This document shows positions 1 to 8,907 of a DNA stretch of 38,167 bases, one piece after another. The stretch covers positions 1 through 38,167 of the forward strand of contig JBOIBN010000019.1 in the NCBI GenBank assembly GCA_050739575.1, written 5' to 3'. Below the pieces are notes generated by a model. That model searched no databases and was not told where the DNA came from. It worked only from the letters and a program-made list of their open reading frames with translations. The DNA is from JBOIBN01 sp050739575. GTDB lineage: Bacteria; Pseudomonadota; Gammaproteobacteria; JAKDMP01. Within the stretch, counting starts at the first letter, position 1, and every line of letters begins with the position of its first letter. The position numbers were made by a program, and so were the translations under genes.

Positions 1-583
1 GTGGAAGCCCGAGCGCGACGAAACGTTCGAGATCTGCCGACGTTTGCACCAACACTTGGGCGAGGCCGCCGAGCAGTTCGCGGGCGACCCCAGGAACACG
101 GGCCAGACGACGCGCCGAACCCGGGGTAAGCCGGGCACTTGCGAGCACTACGGGCACGCCGGCGCGGCGCGCCGCTGCGAGCAGATTGGGCCAGAGTTCG
201 GATTCGACCAGAACCACGACGCGGGGACGCCCGCGGACAAAAAATCGCCGCCAGGCACCCGGCAGATCGAGCGGCGCGAGTTCGGCATCCACGCCGGGTA
301 GAAGACGGTCGGCCCGCGCACGCCCGCTGGCGGTGAAACAGGTGAGTCGCAGCGGATGCTCGGTGCGCAGCGCGGCGACGAGCGGAGCCGCGGCCTGTAT
401 CTCTCCGGCGGAAGCGGCATGAATCCATATCGCCCCGCCCTCGACTCTCGGGCCATAGCCGAGTCGCGCGCGCCAGTCGTCGCACGTGCCGGTCTGACGG
501 CGCGTGCGGCGCGCGAGATGCAGCAGGATGGCCGGCGTAGCGAGGCGGATCGCCGTCGTGTAGACGGCGCGTACGAGACTCAC
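1..583 (-). CDS. waaA: Kdo transferase WaaA (KdtA), N-terminal part, cut by window edge
   Basis: Translating the minus strand from a GTG at 583 gives about 194 residues of a 3-deoxy-D-manno-octulosonic acid transferase before the window ends. The enzyme adds Kdo from CMP-Kdo to lipid A precursor at the inner membrane. Visible family marks are an N-terminal hydrophobic stretch, IWIHAASAGEIQAA (the GE carries the catalytic Glu of the family) and VESELWPNL, as in the usual ETELWPN motif. The GTG overlaps the hldE stop in a GTGA arrangement, so hldE and waaA are translationally coupled in one LPS-core operon. The C-terminal Rossmann half lies outside the window. Identity is secure; the start is chosen by the overlap and the alignment with the family N-terminus. 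Confidence 0.95.
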   Translation of the reverse strand, partial: MSLVRAVYTTAIRLATPAILLHLARRTRRQTGTCDDWRARLGYGPRVEGGAIWIHAASAGEIQAAAPLVAALRTEHPLRLTCFTASGRARADRLLPGVDAELAPLDLPGAWRRFFVRGRPRVVVLVESELWPNLLAAARRAGVPVVLASARLTPGSARRLARVPGVARELLGGLAQVLVQTSADLERFVALGLP

Positions 584-1998
584 TGCGAGCCGCGGATGTG
601 CTCGATAAGCCGAGAGGTCGAACGTCCTTCCAGCAACGGCAGCACACGGACCTCGCCGCCCGCGGCACGGACGGCGTCGGCGCCCGCGATTTGCCCGCGC
701 CGGTAGTCGCCGCCCTTGACCAGCACGTCAGGCATCACAGCCTCTATCAACCGCACCGGCGTGTCTTCGCGGAAGGCGATGACCCAGTCCACGTCAGCAA
801 GTGCGGCAAGCACGCTCATGCGATCTTCGAGCGGCACCAGCGGGCGATCCGAACCCTTGAGTCGGCGCACGGAGGAGTCGTCGTTCACAGCGACAATCAA
901 CCGCTCGCCCAGAGCCCGCGCCTCGGCGAGATAGCGTACGTGCCCGGCGTGCAGAAGATCGAAGCAGCCGTTGGTCATGACGAGGCGTTCGCCGCGCGCA
1001 CGCGCCTCTCTCACGAGAGCAAGCAATGCCGGTTCGTCAACCAGTCCGCGCCCGTGCGCGTGGGCAGTGAGCTTGAGTTCCATCGGCGTGACGCTCGCCG
1101 CGCCCACGCGTGCGACGACCAGACCGGCGGCGGCATTGGCGAGCATCGCTGCGGCGACCGGCGTGAGTCCGCTGGCAACGCCCGCGGCAAACACCGCGAT
1201 GACTGTATCGCCTGCGCCGGTTACGTCGGCGACGTCGCGCGCCTTGGTCGGCAGGTTGAGCGGCGTCTCGCCGGCCGCGATCAGCGTCATGCCCTCTTCG
1301 CCGCGGGTAATCAGAAGCGCGGCAAGCTCGAGATCCGATCGCAACCGTTCACCACGCCGGGCCAGTTCGTCCTCGCCGGTACAAATGCCGACGACGGCTT
1401 CGAACTCGGCGCGGTTGGGCGTCAAGCCCCAGGCGCCACGATAGTGTGTGAAGTCACGACCCTTCGGGTCCACCAGTAGCGGCACGCCCGCTGCGCGCGC
1501 GGCCGCAATAAGCCGCGGCATTTCGACCAGTGCACCCTTGGCGTAATCCGAGGCGACGGCAATGTCGTGACCGGCGATCGCCGTCTCGAAGCGTGCGGCC
1601 AGTTCGACCGCCGCCATCCCGTCGAAGCTGCGCTCGAAATCGAGCCTGATGAGCTGCTGATGACGGGACAGCACGCGCAGTTTGGTTACCGTGGGCGCCT
1701 CCCGGCGCGCAAGGAGCGCATTGCCGATCCCTAGCGCAGCCAGTAACTGCGCAAGTCGTTCGCCCTCGCCGTCTTCGCCCACCAATCCCAACAGCGTCGT
1801 AGTCACGCCGAGACTCGCGAGATTGACGGCGACGTTGGCGGCGCCGCCGGGACGCTCTTCGGTCTGACCCACGTGCACGACCGGCACAGGCCCTTCCGGC
1901 GAGATGCGCTCGGTCGCCCCCGACCAGTAACGATCGAGCATCACGTCGCCGACGACGAGGATGCGTCGGCCGGCAAATTCGGGAACCTGAAGCTGCAT
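580..1998 (-). CDS. hldE: Bifunctional heptose-7-phosphate kinase / heptose-1-phosphate adenylyltransferase
   Basis: HldE makes ADP-heptose for the LPS inner core. Residues about 1-315 form a PfkB/ribokinase-type kinase (RRILVVGDVMLDRYW near the N-terminus and VTGAGDTVIAVFAAG as the C-terminal PfkB signature with the catalytic Asp). Residues about 340-472 form the nucleotidyltransferase, with TNGCFDLLHAGHVRYL containing the HxGH motif. From the ATG at 1998 (MQLQVPEF) the protein is 472 aa, the usual family size; a longer frame to 2082 adds 28 residues not typical of the family. The stop overlaps the GTG start of waaA. It is divergent from the acyltransferase gene at 2069, leaving about 70 bp for both promoters. 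Confidence 0.96.
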   Translation of the reverse strand: MQLQVPEFAGRRILVVGDVMLDRYWSGATERISPEGPVPVVHVGQTEERPGGAANVAVNLASLGVTTTLLGLVGEDGEGERLAQLLAALGIGNALLARREAPTVTKLRVLSRHQQLIRLDFERSFDGMAAVELAARFETAIAGHDIAVASDYAKGALVEMPRLIAAARAAGVPLLVDPKGRDFTHYRGAWGLTPNRAEFEAVVGICTGEDELARRGERLRSDLELAALLITRGEEGMTLIAAGETPLNLPTKARDVADVTGAGDTVIAVFAAGVASGLTPVAAAMLANAAAGLVVARVGAASVTPMELKLTAHAHGRGLVDEPALLALVREARARGERLVMTNGCFDLLHAGHVRYLAEARALGERLIVAVNDDSSVRRLKGSDRPLVPLEDRMSVLAALADVDWVIAFREDTPVRLIEAVMPDVLVKGGDYRRGQIAGADAVRAAGGEVRVLPLLEGRSTSRLIEHIRGSQ

Positions 1999-2068
1999 GT
2001 GCAGAGCCGCTGGGGTCGGCGGGATCGTAGCATAGCGCCACCAGCGCGGGCGGCTAAAATGCGTGGCG

Positions 2069-2956
2069 ATGTCCGCGCCCAAGTTTTTTGCGCCGCGTTA
2101 CTGGCCGACCTGGTTGATGGTCGCAGTTTTTGCCGTGCTCGTGCACCTGCCGTGGCGTGTCCATCTTGCCTGCGGGCGCGCGATCGGCCGCCTCGCACTC
2201 CGTTTCGCCCATCGCCGCCGGCAAATCACCACCGCAAATCTCGCCCTGTGCATGCCCGAACTCGAAGCTGCGGACCGCGAACGCTTGCTCCGGGAACATT
2301 TCGAGGCACTCGGTCTCGGCCTCGTGGAAATAGCCGCGGGCTGGTGGTTGCCCGATCGACGCCTGCCGAAAAACCTGCTCGTCAATGGGCTGGAGCATTT
2401 GCAGGCCGCGCTCGCACAGGGGCACGGGGTGTTGCTGCTCACCGCGCATTTCACCACGCTTGAAATCGGTGCCCGCATCCTCTCGCTGCATCATCCCGTC
2501 ATGGCCGTGTACCGGCCGCATGAGAATCCGGTGCTGGATCGCGTGATCCGCGCGGGACGCCGACGGCGCAGCGCCGGCATCATCGAGCGCGGAGATCTGC
2601 GCGGGTTGCTGCGGGCGCTCAAAGAGGGAGGTGTGGTGTGGTATGCGCCCGATCAGGCCTATCTCGGTGCTCATGGCGTGGATGCACCCTTCTTCGGCGT
2701 GCCGGCGCCTACCAATACGGCTACGGCGCGCATCGCTGCGGCTTCCCACGCGCCGATACTGCCGTTCTTTGTCCGCCGGCTGCCCGGCCGCGCTGGCTAC
2801 CGCGTCGACATCAGGCCGCCCCTCTTGGGATTCCCGAGCGGCGATCCGCTTTTGGATGCGACGCGTGTGAACGCAGTTCTCGAAGCCGGCATCCGTCAGG
2901 CTCCCGCGCAATATCTGTGGAGCCATGATCGATTCAAGCGTTTCCGTCGCCCATGA
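2069..2956 (+). CDS. lpxL: Lipid A biosynthesis acyltransferase (LpxL/HtrB family)
   Basis: A 295-residue inner-membrane protein of the LpxL/LpxM family, which transfers a secondary acyl chain from acyl-ACP to Kdo2-lipid IVA. An N-terminal membrane anchor (about residues 9-28) precedes the catalytic HX4E motif in TAHFTTLEIG, followed by the family's RPHENPVLD and YAPDQAYLG segments, which bind the substrate. Start choice: ATG 2069 (MSAPKFF); a GTG two codons upstream at 2063 is possible. A TAAAAT hexamer at 2055-2060 would put the transcript start almost on the ATG, so the mRNA may have little or no leader; this is inference. LpxL versus LpxM or LpxP chain specificity cannot be told from sequence. 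Divergent hldE-waaA supplies the Kdo acceptor chemistry. Confidence 0.92.
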   Translation: MSAPKFFAPRYWPTWLMVAVFAVLVHLPWRVHLACGRAIGRLALRFAHRRRQITTANLALCMPELEAADRERLLREHFEALGLGLVEIAAGWWLPDRRLPKNLLVNGLEHLQAALAQGHGVLLLTAHFTTLEIGARILSLHHPVMAVYRPHENPVLDRVIRAGRRRRSAGIIERGDLRGLLRALKEGGVVWYAPDQAYLGAHGVDAPFFGVPAPTNTATARIAAASHAPILPFFVRRLPGRAGYRVDIRPPLLGFPSGDPLLDATRVNAVLEAGIRQAPAQYLWSHDRFKRFRRP

Positions 2957-3164
2957 TGCCGAAAAATCTTATTTGCACATATATATCAATTACTTATAAG
3001 AACGGTCGAGCGCTCGCTTATGGCCGCGCGGTATGTCGGGTTGCGCCGATCTTCTAGTATTTGCCTGAGTTCATGTTTCTATCTCCATAAGAAATCGAAA
3101 GTTTCCGCTTGCAATTTAGTTTGATTTGGTTCATATTTCTCATGTCCGAGCCGGAGACCAACTG
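2957..3164 (+). promoter_or_regulatory. AT-rich intergenic region with possible amidase promoters
   Basis: This 208-bp gap is much more AT-rich than its surroundings and has no gene. Two weak sigma-70-like pairs are visible: TTGCAC (2973-2978) with TATAAG (2995-3000), 16 bp apart, and TTGCAA (3109-3114) with CATATT (3132-3137), 17 bp apart. The second would give a leader of about 20 nt before the ATG at 3165. A 10-bp palindrome CGAGCGCTCG sits at 3007-3016. Assignments are by eye only. Confidence 0.3.
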
Positions 3165-4466
3165 ATGATCCGCGCGCAATTGACCTGGATACTGGCTCTC
3201 GCTATCGTCTTGAGTTTCGCCGCACCCGGCTCCGTGCGGGCCGGCGAAAACGCAGGCGCCGTCAGCCAATTCAGCCTGAATCAGGATCGCGGCGCAACCC
3301 GTGCGGTGCTCGCGGTGCCAAAAAATCTGCAATACCACGTCTTCACGCTCGCGAATCCGGCGCGCGTTGTGCTGGATCTCACCAATGCTCGGTTAGCTCA
3401 CGGCCTGTCACTGAGTACGGGCGACAATCCCCTGATTGCCGACATTCGTTCCGCTTCGCGCTTCAATGGAAACGGCGTACGCCTGGTCTTCGATCTCCAT
3501 CTCAACGTTACCCCGCACAGTTTTCTACGCGCGGGAGACAACGGCGAGGAATTGGTCGTCGAGTTCGGGACATCTGCGAAACCGTTGCCCAAACCGATGA
3601 CTATGGCAAAGGGGCCAACGCTCAAACCGGCGACAACTTTAGCAGCGACCGTGTCCCAACCCGTAATAACGGAACCGGTGCCCGTGCCGGTGATGACGGC
3701 TATTGATGCCCAGCCCAAACGACTGCGCGATGTGGTAGTCGTGATAGACCCTGGCCACGGCGGGCGCGACACCGGCGCGATCGGACCCGACGGGCTCGAG
3801 GAAAAGAACGTGACCCTCGCCATCGGCAAGATGCTTTATGCGATGCTCTCCAAGGTGCCCGGCATCAAACCGATGCTCACCCGCACGGGCGACTATTACG
3901 TAAGCCTGAACGGCCGCCGCAAGATCGCGCATGACGACCACGCGGATCTGTTCATCGCCATTCACGCCGATTCCTCGCCCTATCACTATCCAAAGGGTTC
4001 GTCCGTTTATGTGCTCTCCGAGCACGGGGCCTCGAGCGTGGCCGCGCGCATCCTCGCCGACAGCGAGAACTCCGCCGACCAGGTCGCGGGGGTGAATCTG
4101 TCCGATGAAGCGCCGATGGTGCGCTCCACAATTCTCAATCTCTCCCAGAGCGGCACCCTGATCCAGAGCATGCAGCTCGCCCGGGCCATCATGGACCAAA
4201 TCAACAAATCGCTGCCGATGCACAGCAGCAGAGTAGAGCGTGCGGACTTTGTGGTGTTGAAATCCCCCGACATTCCCTCGATCCTCATCGAGACCGCGTT
4301 TATCTCGAACCGCAAACAAGAGCAAGAACTGGCAACCACCAGTTTTCGCGCGCGCATCGCAACCATGATTGCGAACGGCGTCGAGAACTACGCAAACCAC
4401 TACGCTCCGCCCGGCACCCTGATTGCCGCCCGTCGCGACGCCATCACCACCCTCAAGCAGGGTTGA
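3165..4466 (+). CDS. amiC: N-acetylmuramoyl-L-alanine amidase, AmiC type (AMIN + Amidase_3)
   Basis: A 433-residue periplasmic peptidoglycan amidase that splits the bond between MurNAc and the stem peptide, mainly during daughter-cell separation. A signal peptide ends near AGSVRA (about residue 25). An AMIN domain (about 35-125) targets the septal wall. After a Pro/Thr/Val-rich linker comes Amidase_3 (about 185-420). Zinc ligands His198 (DPGHGG), Glu213 (EEKNV) and His267 (IAIHAD) and catalytic Glu376 (ILIETAF) are all present. ATG 3165 is preceded by GGAG at suitable distance; an upstream TTG at 3126 in the same frame would add residues ahead of the signal peptide and is unlikely. Unusually for the family it is not between tsaE and mutL, but stands alone. 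Confidence 0.93.
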   Translation: MIRAQLTWILALAIVLSFAAPGSVRAGENAGAVSQFSLNQDRGATRAVLAVPKNLQYHVFTLANPARVVLDLTNARLAHGLSLSTGDNPLIADIRSASRFNGNGVRLVFDLHLNVTPHSFLRAGDNGEELVVEFGTSAKPLPKPMTMAKGPTLKPATTLAATVSQPVITEPVPVPVMTAIDAQPKRLRDVVVVIDPGHGGRDTGAIGPDGLEEKNVTLAIGKMLYAMLSKVPGIKPMLTRTGDYYVSLNGRRKIAHDDHADLFIAIHADSSPYHYPKGSSVYVLSEHGASSVAARILADSENSADQVAGVNLSDEAPMVRSTILNLSQSGTLIQSMQLARAIMDQINKSLPMHSSRVERADFVVLKSPDIPSILIETAFISNRKQEQELATTSFRARIATMIANGVENYANHYAPPGTLIAARRDAITTLKQG

Positions 4467-4551
4467 TTTTCGGTCAGGCCACTTGCCGAACGCCCCTTTC
4501 CGGCGTTAGATTCACATATCCACGTTGTAACCCGCCACTCGGGAGTGAGAA

Positions 4552-6627
4552 ATGAGCTTTCGGTACCCTCTCTACGCACTCGCGTTGCTTGCGCTGCTCG
4601 CCCCGCCACTCGCATCCACCGCGAGCACGCTTCCGGTCGCGGACTTCATACGCCACCCGGCATTCGGAAATGTTGTCATATCGCCCGACGGCAAGTATCT
4701 GGCTGTCGTTTCCGCCGTGAAGGACAGCGAGAAATATCAATTGGCCATCCTGCCCACCCATTCCGTGCTTGGGAAGAAGCCGCAGGTGACGGCGCATTAC
4801 AATCTGCGCGATTATGAACTTTTCGCCAGCGTATTCTGGGTGAACGACGAACGCATCGCGGCGGCTACAGCCGTTCAATACGGCGGCTTCGATCGCCCCT
4901 TCTGGACGGGCGAGCTTTATGCCGTCAATGCCGACGGTTCACTGCAACAAGTGCTGGCGGCAGGAAACCAGAGCCGCGTAGGCAACGACACCGAGAACGG
5001 TGGCTTCTATTTTGGGGGATTGCTGCATCTCGGCCGGGATCCCAATACCAGCTCTATCCTGGTATATGGATCTGAAGGCGGCACGTTCGCTGCGTACCTG
5101 GTTGACACCTATACCGGGAAACATCATCGCGTCGCCTCTCCGCCGGTCGCGAATGGCGGGCTTCTCGCCGATCATGACGGCGACGTGCGCCTTGCCTGGG
5201 GTACGAACGATAAAACCGGCTGGCCCGAACTCTACTACCGCGCTGCCGGCAGCATGGACTGGCAGAACGAGACCAGCCTCATCAATAACAAGCGCGCGGC
5301 GTCCGCGTCACTCGCGACAGGCGGCCCGATCATGTTCGGACCCGACAACAAGAGCGTGTATTTCGAATTCTGGGCGGACAATCCGGCCGAGACTATGGCG
5401 CTTTATTCCTATGATTTCACTACCGGCAAAAAAGCACTAGTTTATGCGAATCCCATGGTGGACCTCGGTGGCGAGTATGACGATTACGACTCCTTCATAG
5501 AATCGTTTTCCGGCGACAATCTGGTCGGTCTGCGCATCATGCCTGGCAAGCTGGAAACGCTGGCGCTTGATCCCAAATCTCCGCGTATTCAGTTGCTCGC
5601 AGAGCTCAGTCAGACGTTGCCGAACGTGCAGGTTGACATTACGAGTTGGACCAGGGACGGAACAGAGGCGATCGTAAAAACCTGGAGTGACACCGAACCG
5701 GGCACCTACTACTTGTATTCGAGCAGCCCCAAGCCATCGCTTACCTTCCTGTTTGACGAAACGCCTTGGATCAAGTCCGATGATCTTTCGCCGATGCAAC
5801 CGATCAGCTACCGGAGCCGCGACGGGCTCACAATTCATGGCTATCTCACCGTGCCGCGCGGCACCTCTGCAAAAAATCTTCCGCTGGTCGTCTATGTGCA
5901 CGGCGGTCCGCACGGCATCCGCACCGACTGGGGCTTCGATCCGACGGATTTCGATTCGGTCACCACGCAGATGCTTGCCAACCACGGCTATGCGGTGCTT
6001 GCCGTCAACTATCGGGGTTCGGGCGGCTATGGCCTCAAGTTCATGGCGGCCGGTTTCCGTCACTGGGGCGACACCATGCAGGATGACCTTGCCGATGGCG
6101 TGAACTGGGCGGTAAAACAAGGTATTGCCGATCCCAAGCGTGTGTGCATTTTCGGCGCGAGCTACGGCGGCTATGCGGCGCTGATGAGCGCCGAACGCTT
6201 CCCCGATCTGTTCCAGTGCGCGATCGGTTACGACGGTGTTTATGACTTGGCCACGCAGGAAACACGCGCGAGCGACACTTCGCGCTTCGCAAGCGGGCGG
6301 CTTTACCTTACAACCGTGCTCGGTCACGATCCGGCGCAACTCAAGGCCTTTTCGCCCGCGTACAACGTGGACAAACTGAAAATTCCCGTCTTTCTCCTGC
6401 ACGGCGGCCGTGACGAACGCGCGCCGGTGGCCGGCTACGACGAAATGGTCGCGGCGATCAAACGGCGTGGCACGCCACTCAAGACCTTGTACGAACCCAA
6501 CGAGGAACACGGTTTCTACCAGACCGATCACCGAGAAAAGGCGTGGAACGATATTCTCGCCTTCCTGGGCCAATACATCGGCCCCGCTGGATTCACTCCG
6601 CAGAGCGGAAATTCCAGTACGCACTAA
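4552..6627 (+). CDS. Secreted S9 family (prolyl oligopeptidase-type) peptidase
   Basis: A 691-residue serine peptidase with an N-terminal signal peptide (hydrophobic core about residues 6-20, then STAS). The N-terminal half (about 30-400) is a beta-propeller-like region; the C-terminal half is an alpha/beta hydrolase. The catalytic triad is visible: Ser537 in GASYGGYA, Asp621 in HGGRDERAP and His653 in EEHGFY. An oxyanion-type HGGPHG precedes it near residue 454. It resembles dipeptidyl-peptidase or acylaminoacyl-peptidase-like S9 enzymes common in Xanthomonadales; the exact cleavage preference is not visible. GGGAG lies 7-8 nt before the ATG. The 85-bp gap to amiC has no clear terminator, so co-transcription is possible. 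Confidence 0.92.
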   Translation: MSFRYPLYALALLALLAPPLASTASTLPVADFIRHPAFGNVVISPDGKYLAVVSAVKDSEKYQLAILPTHSVLGKKPQVTAHYNLRDYELFASVFWVNDERIAAATAVQYGGFDRPFWTGELYAVNADGSLQQVLAAGNQSRVGNDTENGGFYFGGLLHLGRDPNTSSILVYGSEGGTFAAYLVDTYTGKHHRVASPPVANGGLLADHDGDVRLAWGTNDKTGWPELYYRAAGSMDWQNETSLINNKRAASASLATGGPIMFGPDNKSVYFEFWADNPAETMALYSYDFTTGKKALVYANPMVDLGGEYDDYDSFIESFSGDNLVGLRIMPGKLETLALDPKSPRIQLLAELSQTLPNVQVDITSWTRDGTEAIVKTWSDTEPGTYYLYSSSPKPSLTFLFDETPWIKSDDLSPMQPISYRSRDGLTIHGYLTVPRGTSAKNLPLVVYVHGGPHGIRTDWGFDPTDFDSVTTQMLANHGYAVLAVNYRGSGGYGLKFMAAGFRHWGDTMQDDLADGVNWAVKQGIADPKRVCIFGASYGGYAALMSAERFPDLFQCAIGYDGVYDLATQETRASDTSRFASGRLYLTTVLGHDPAQLKAFSPAYNVDKLKIPVFLLHGGRDERAPVAGYDEMVAAIKRRGTPLKTLYEPNEEHGFYQTDHREKAWNDILAFLGQYIGPAGFTPQSGNSSTH

Positions 6628-7291
6628 GCAGCGCACGCCAGCCGGACTCTGCCTCGGGCAGCAGGCCCAACTTGGCAAGCGAGCGTTCCAGCCGTGCGAG
6701 ATTGCGCGCCTGGGCCGGCACACCTGGTTGCAGAAGTTTTCCACGATCGAGATCGATAATGGAAACGCCGCTCGGCGCGATCAGGATATTGTGCGCGTTG
6801 AGATCGGCGTGCCAACCGCCGACATCGTGAAAGTGCCGGATCGTCTCGCCGATCCGCATCCAATCCTCGGTGGCAAGCGCGTGCGCACATTCGCCAAACG
6901 TGCGCGCATCTGCGATGCGTTCGGTGAGAAGATCGCCGTTGTATAGCGGGCCGCTTTTCATCACCCGTGCCGCAACCGGGCGCGGCACCGAAGCTCCGCG
7001 CTTGACCAGCTCGGCGAGCAGACGTAGTTCGCGCACCGGTCGCGAACACGGTTCGCCGAGCCAGAGATAGGAATCGCGGATGAAACGGGCGGGCAAGCCC
7101 CCGCGGTGATAATGACGCAACACCCAACGTCCGTCCGGCCCCGCGTTCACCGTTACCCCACGCCCGTGTCCGAGCGGCTCGCCCGCGCCGTGCGCCTTCC
7201 AGTAGCCGGGATCGAACCATTCGGAGGCCGGTGCGAGCCGCGCATCGGCTAGGATGAAGCCGCCCGGAACACCGGTACGCTCAAGCCGCAT
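6593..7291 (-). CDS. kdkA: 3-deoxy-D-manno-octulosonic acid (Kdo) kinase
   Basis: A 232-residue Kdo kinase, which phosphorylates Kdo in single-Kdo LPS cores (known from Haemophilus, Vibrio and Xanthomonas). It has a protein-kinase-like fold: WVLRHYHRGGL near the N-terminus, the catalytic loop HADLNAHNIL and the metal-binding IIDLDRGKL. The start at 7291 (MRLERTG) fits family N-termini; no good Shine-Dalgarno is seen, and a longer frame reaches 7333. Its 3' end overlaps the end of the S9 peptidase gene by 35 bp, tail to tail. A KdkA implies an inner core with a phosphorylated Kdo, hence a likely monofunctional WaaA; that is inference. Confidence 0.92.
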   Translation of the reverse strand: MRLERTGVPGGFILADARLAPASEWFDPGYWKAHGAGEPLGHGRGVTVNAGPDGRWVLRHYHRGGLPARFIRDSYLWLGEPCSRPVRELRLLAELVKRGASVPRPVAARVMKSGPLYNGDLLTERIADARTFGECAHALATEDWMRIGETIRHFHDVGGWHADLNAHNILIAPSGVSIIDLDRGKLLQPGVPAQARNLARLERSLAKLGLLPEAESGWRALLSAYWNFRSAE

Positions 7292-8357
7292 GGAGAGTCT
7301 CGATTTTTCCTCCCCGCCCGAACGGGTCTGCATACTGCGCCTGTCGGCGCTCGGCGATGTCTGTCATACGCTGCCCGTCGTGAATACTCTCCGCGCCGCC
7401 TGGCCGGAGACCCGGTTTACCTGGATTACCGGCAAGCTGGAGGCGAACCTGATCGGCGATGTTCCCGGCATCGAGTTCGTTCCCTTCGACAAGGCGGCGG
7501 GGCTGGTAGCTTATCGCGATTTGCGGCGCAGGCTTGCCGAACGGCGTTTCGATCTTCTGCTCCACATGCAGATGTCCTTGCGCGCAAGCGCCGCCGGTTT
7601 GTGTTTGCACACCCCGCTCCGGCTCGGCTTCGACCGCGAGCGCGCCCACGATTTCCAATGGCTGTTTACCAACCGGCGAATTCCGTATATCCCGCACGAA
7701 CACGTGATGGACAGCTTCTTCGGCTTCGCCCGCGCGCTCGGAATAATGAACAAGCGTCTCGAATGGGGCATTCCGATCCCGTCCGAGGCCGAAGCACACG
7801 CACGCGAGATTATTCCCGCCGACAAGCCCACGTTGCTCCTGAGCCCGTGTGCCAACGCGCGCTTTCGCAACTGGCGCAACTGGCCTTACGAACGTTACGC
7901 TGCCGTGTGTGATTACGCGGTGCGCGAACTCGGCTGGCAGGTAATCGTCACCGGCGGGCCGAGCGATGCGGAAGCCGAGGCGGCCCGCGCGATTGTCGTC
8001 GCGACCAGCGCACCGATCCTGAATCTGCAAGGCAGGACTTCGCTCAAGGAGCTGCTCGCACTGATCGCCCGCGCCCGAGTCGTGATCACGCCCGATTCCG
8101 GCCCCGCCCACATGGCCACCGCCGTCGGAACGCCGGTGATCGGGCTCTACGCGACAACCAATCCGGACCGTGCCGGACCCTACCTCAGCCAGCAATGGCG
8201 GGTGAACCGCTACCCGGACGCCGTGCGCGAGTTTCTCGGCAAGGCAGTCGAAGACGTGACCTGGGGAACCCGCGTTCGCGATCCCCGGGCCATGCAGCTC
8301 ATTACTAGCGAGGAAGTCATCGCCACTCTTGCCCGTTTTGCCTCGGAAAGGGAATAA
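7290..8357 (+). CDS. Glycosyltransferase family 9 (ADP-heptose:LPS heptosyltransferase type)
   Basis: A 355-residue GT9 enzyme expected to add heptose to the LPS inner core. Family marks: N-terminal ILRLSALGDVCHTLPVV, central LLLSPCANARFRNWRNWP, and the C-terminal nucleotide-sugar site VITPDSGPAHMATAVGTPVIGLYA. It could be WaaC, WaaF or a RfaQ-like paralogue; the sequence seen does not settle which. The ATG at 7290 shares two bases with the start of divergent kdkA (palindromic CATG); an upstream in-frame ATG at 7254 would overlap kdkA by 38 bp. It belongs functionally with waaA, hldE, lpxL and kdkA in this region. Confidence 0.93.
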   Translation: MESLDFSSPPERVCILRLSALGDVCHTLPVVNTLRAAWPETRFTWITGKLEANLIGDVPGIEFVPFDKAAGLVAYRDLRRRLAERRFDLLLHMQMSLRASAAGLCLHTPLRLGFDRERAHDFQWLFTNRRIPYIPHEHVMDSFFGFARALGIMNKRLEWGIPIPSEAEAHAREIIPADKPTLLLSPCANARFRNWRNWPYERYAAVCDYAVRELGWQVIVTGGPSDAEAEAARAIVVATSAPILNLQGRTSLKELLALIARARVVITPDSGPAHMATAVGTPVIGLYATTNPDRAGPYLSQQWRVNRYPDAVREFLGKAVEDVTWGTRVRDPRAMQLITSEEVIATLARFASERE

Positions 8358-8359
8358 AC

Positions 8360-8833
8360 TTGAAGGCGGTTCCCGGCGCGAGTTTGACAGGCGAATCTCG
8401 TGCACGACTCCGAGATACCGCTCGCCGGGTAGCGACCGAGTGCAGAAACATGCCGGATGATGGATGCAGCAAAGAAAAAGACCTGCTCAGGTCTCGATGG
8501 GCAACGCTCCTCTTGTGGTGCGGCCCGTGGGCGATGGTGATCGTTGGCTCCTTCACCGGAGAAATTATCCGCACCGCGCTCTGGACCGGTGGCTTTTCCG
8601 TCGCAGGTGCAGCTTGCCTCGCGAACGCGCGTCGTTGCGGACGCCGGCATTGTTTCTACACCGGTCCTTTGTATCTCGCGGCCGCGATCGCTTCCCTGCT
8701 TTATGGCCTGCATTGGCTCCCGCTCGGCCCGAACGGTTGGAACTGGATTGCGGGCGTGGCCGTAGCGATAAGCTTGCTCGCGTGCTGCGTGCTGGAACCG
8801 ATGCAGGGTAAATATCTGCTGCGCGAGCAGTGA
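8360..8833 (+). CDS. Small conserved membrane protein with Cys/His motif
   Basis: 157 residues from a TTG at 8360, which has a good AAAGGGA ribosome site 6 nt upstream inside the end of the heptosyltransferase gene; an ATG at 8450 would give 127 residues starting MPDDGCSK. Three or four hydrophobic segments follow (about residues 48-68, 76-86, 102-117, 128-145). Between the second and third is the motif CLANARRCGRRHCFYTGP, a pattern I recognise from uncharacterised small membrane proteins of proteobacteria. The cysteines and histidine could bind a metal or redox partner, but no function is established. It starts 2 bp after the preceding stop, so it is probably co-transcribed. Confidence 0.7.
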   Translation: MKAVPGASLTGESRARLRDTARRVATECRNMPDDGCSKEKDLLRSRWATLLLWCGPWAMVIVGSFTGEIIRTALWTGGFSVAGAACLANARRCGRRHCFYTGPLYLAAAIASLLYGLHWLPLGPNGWNWIAGVAVAISLLACCVLEPMQGKYLLREQ

Positions 8834-8907
8834 GATGGAATAGCGGTGGTACTGGGCGAACACAGTTTTGCAGTATGGCTCACGCATTCTCAATGAAGGG
8901 ATGTCCT

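Noticed and set aside
598..1479. Long plus-strand frame of 293 codons opposite hldE
   Set aside because: High-GC shadow of a clear HldE reading; no ribosome site or recognisable motif.
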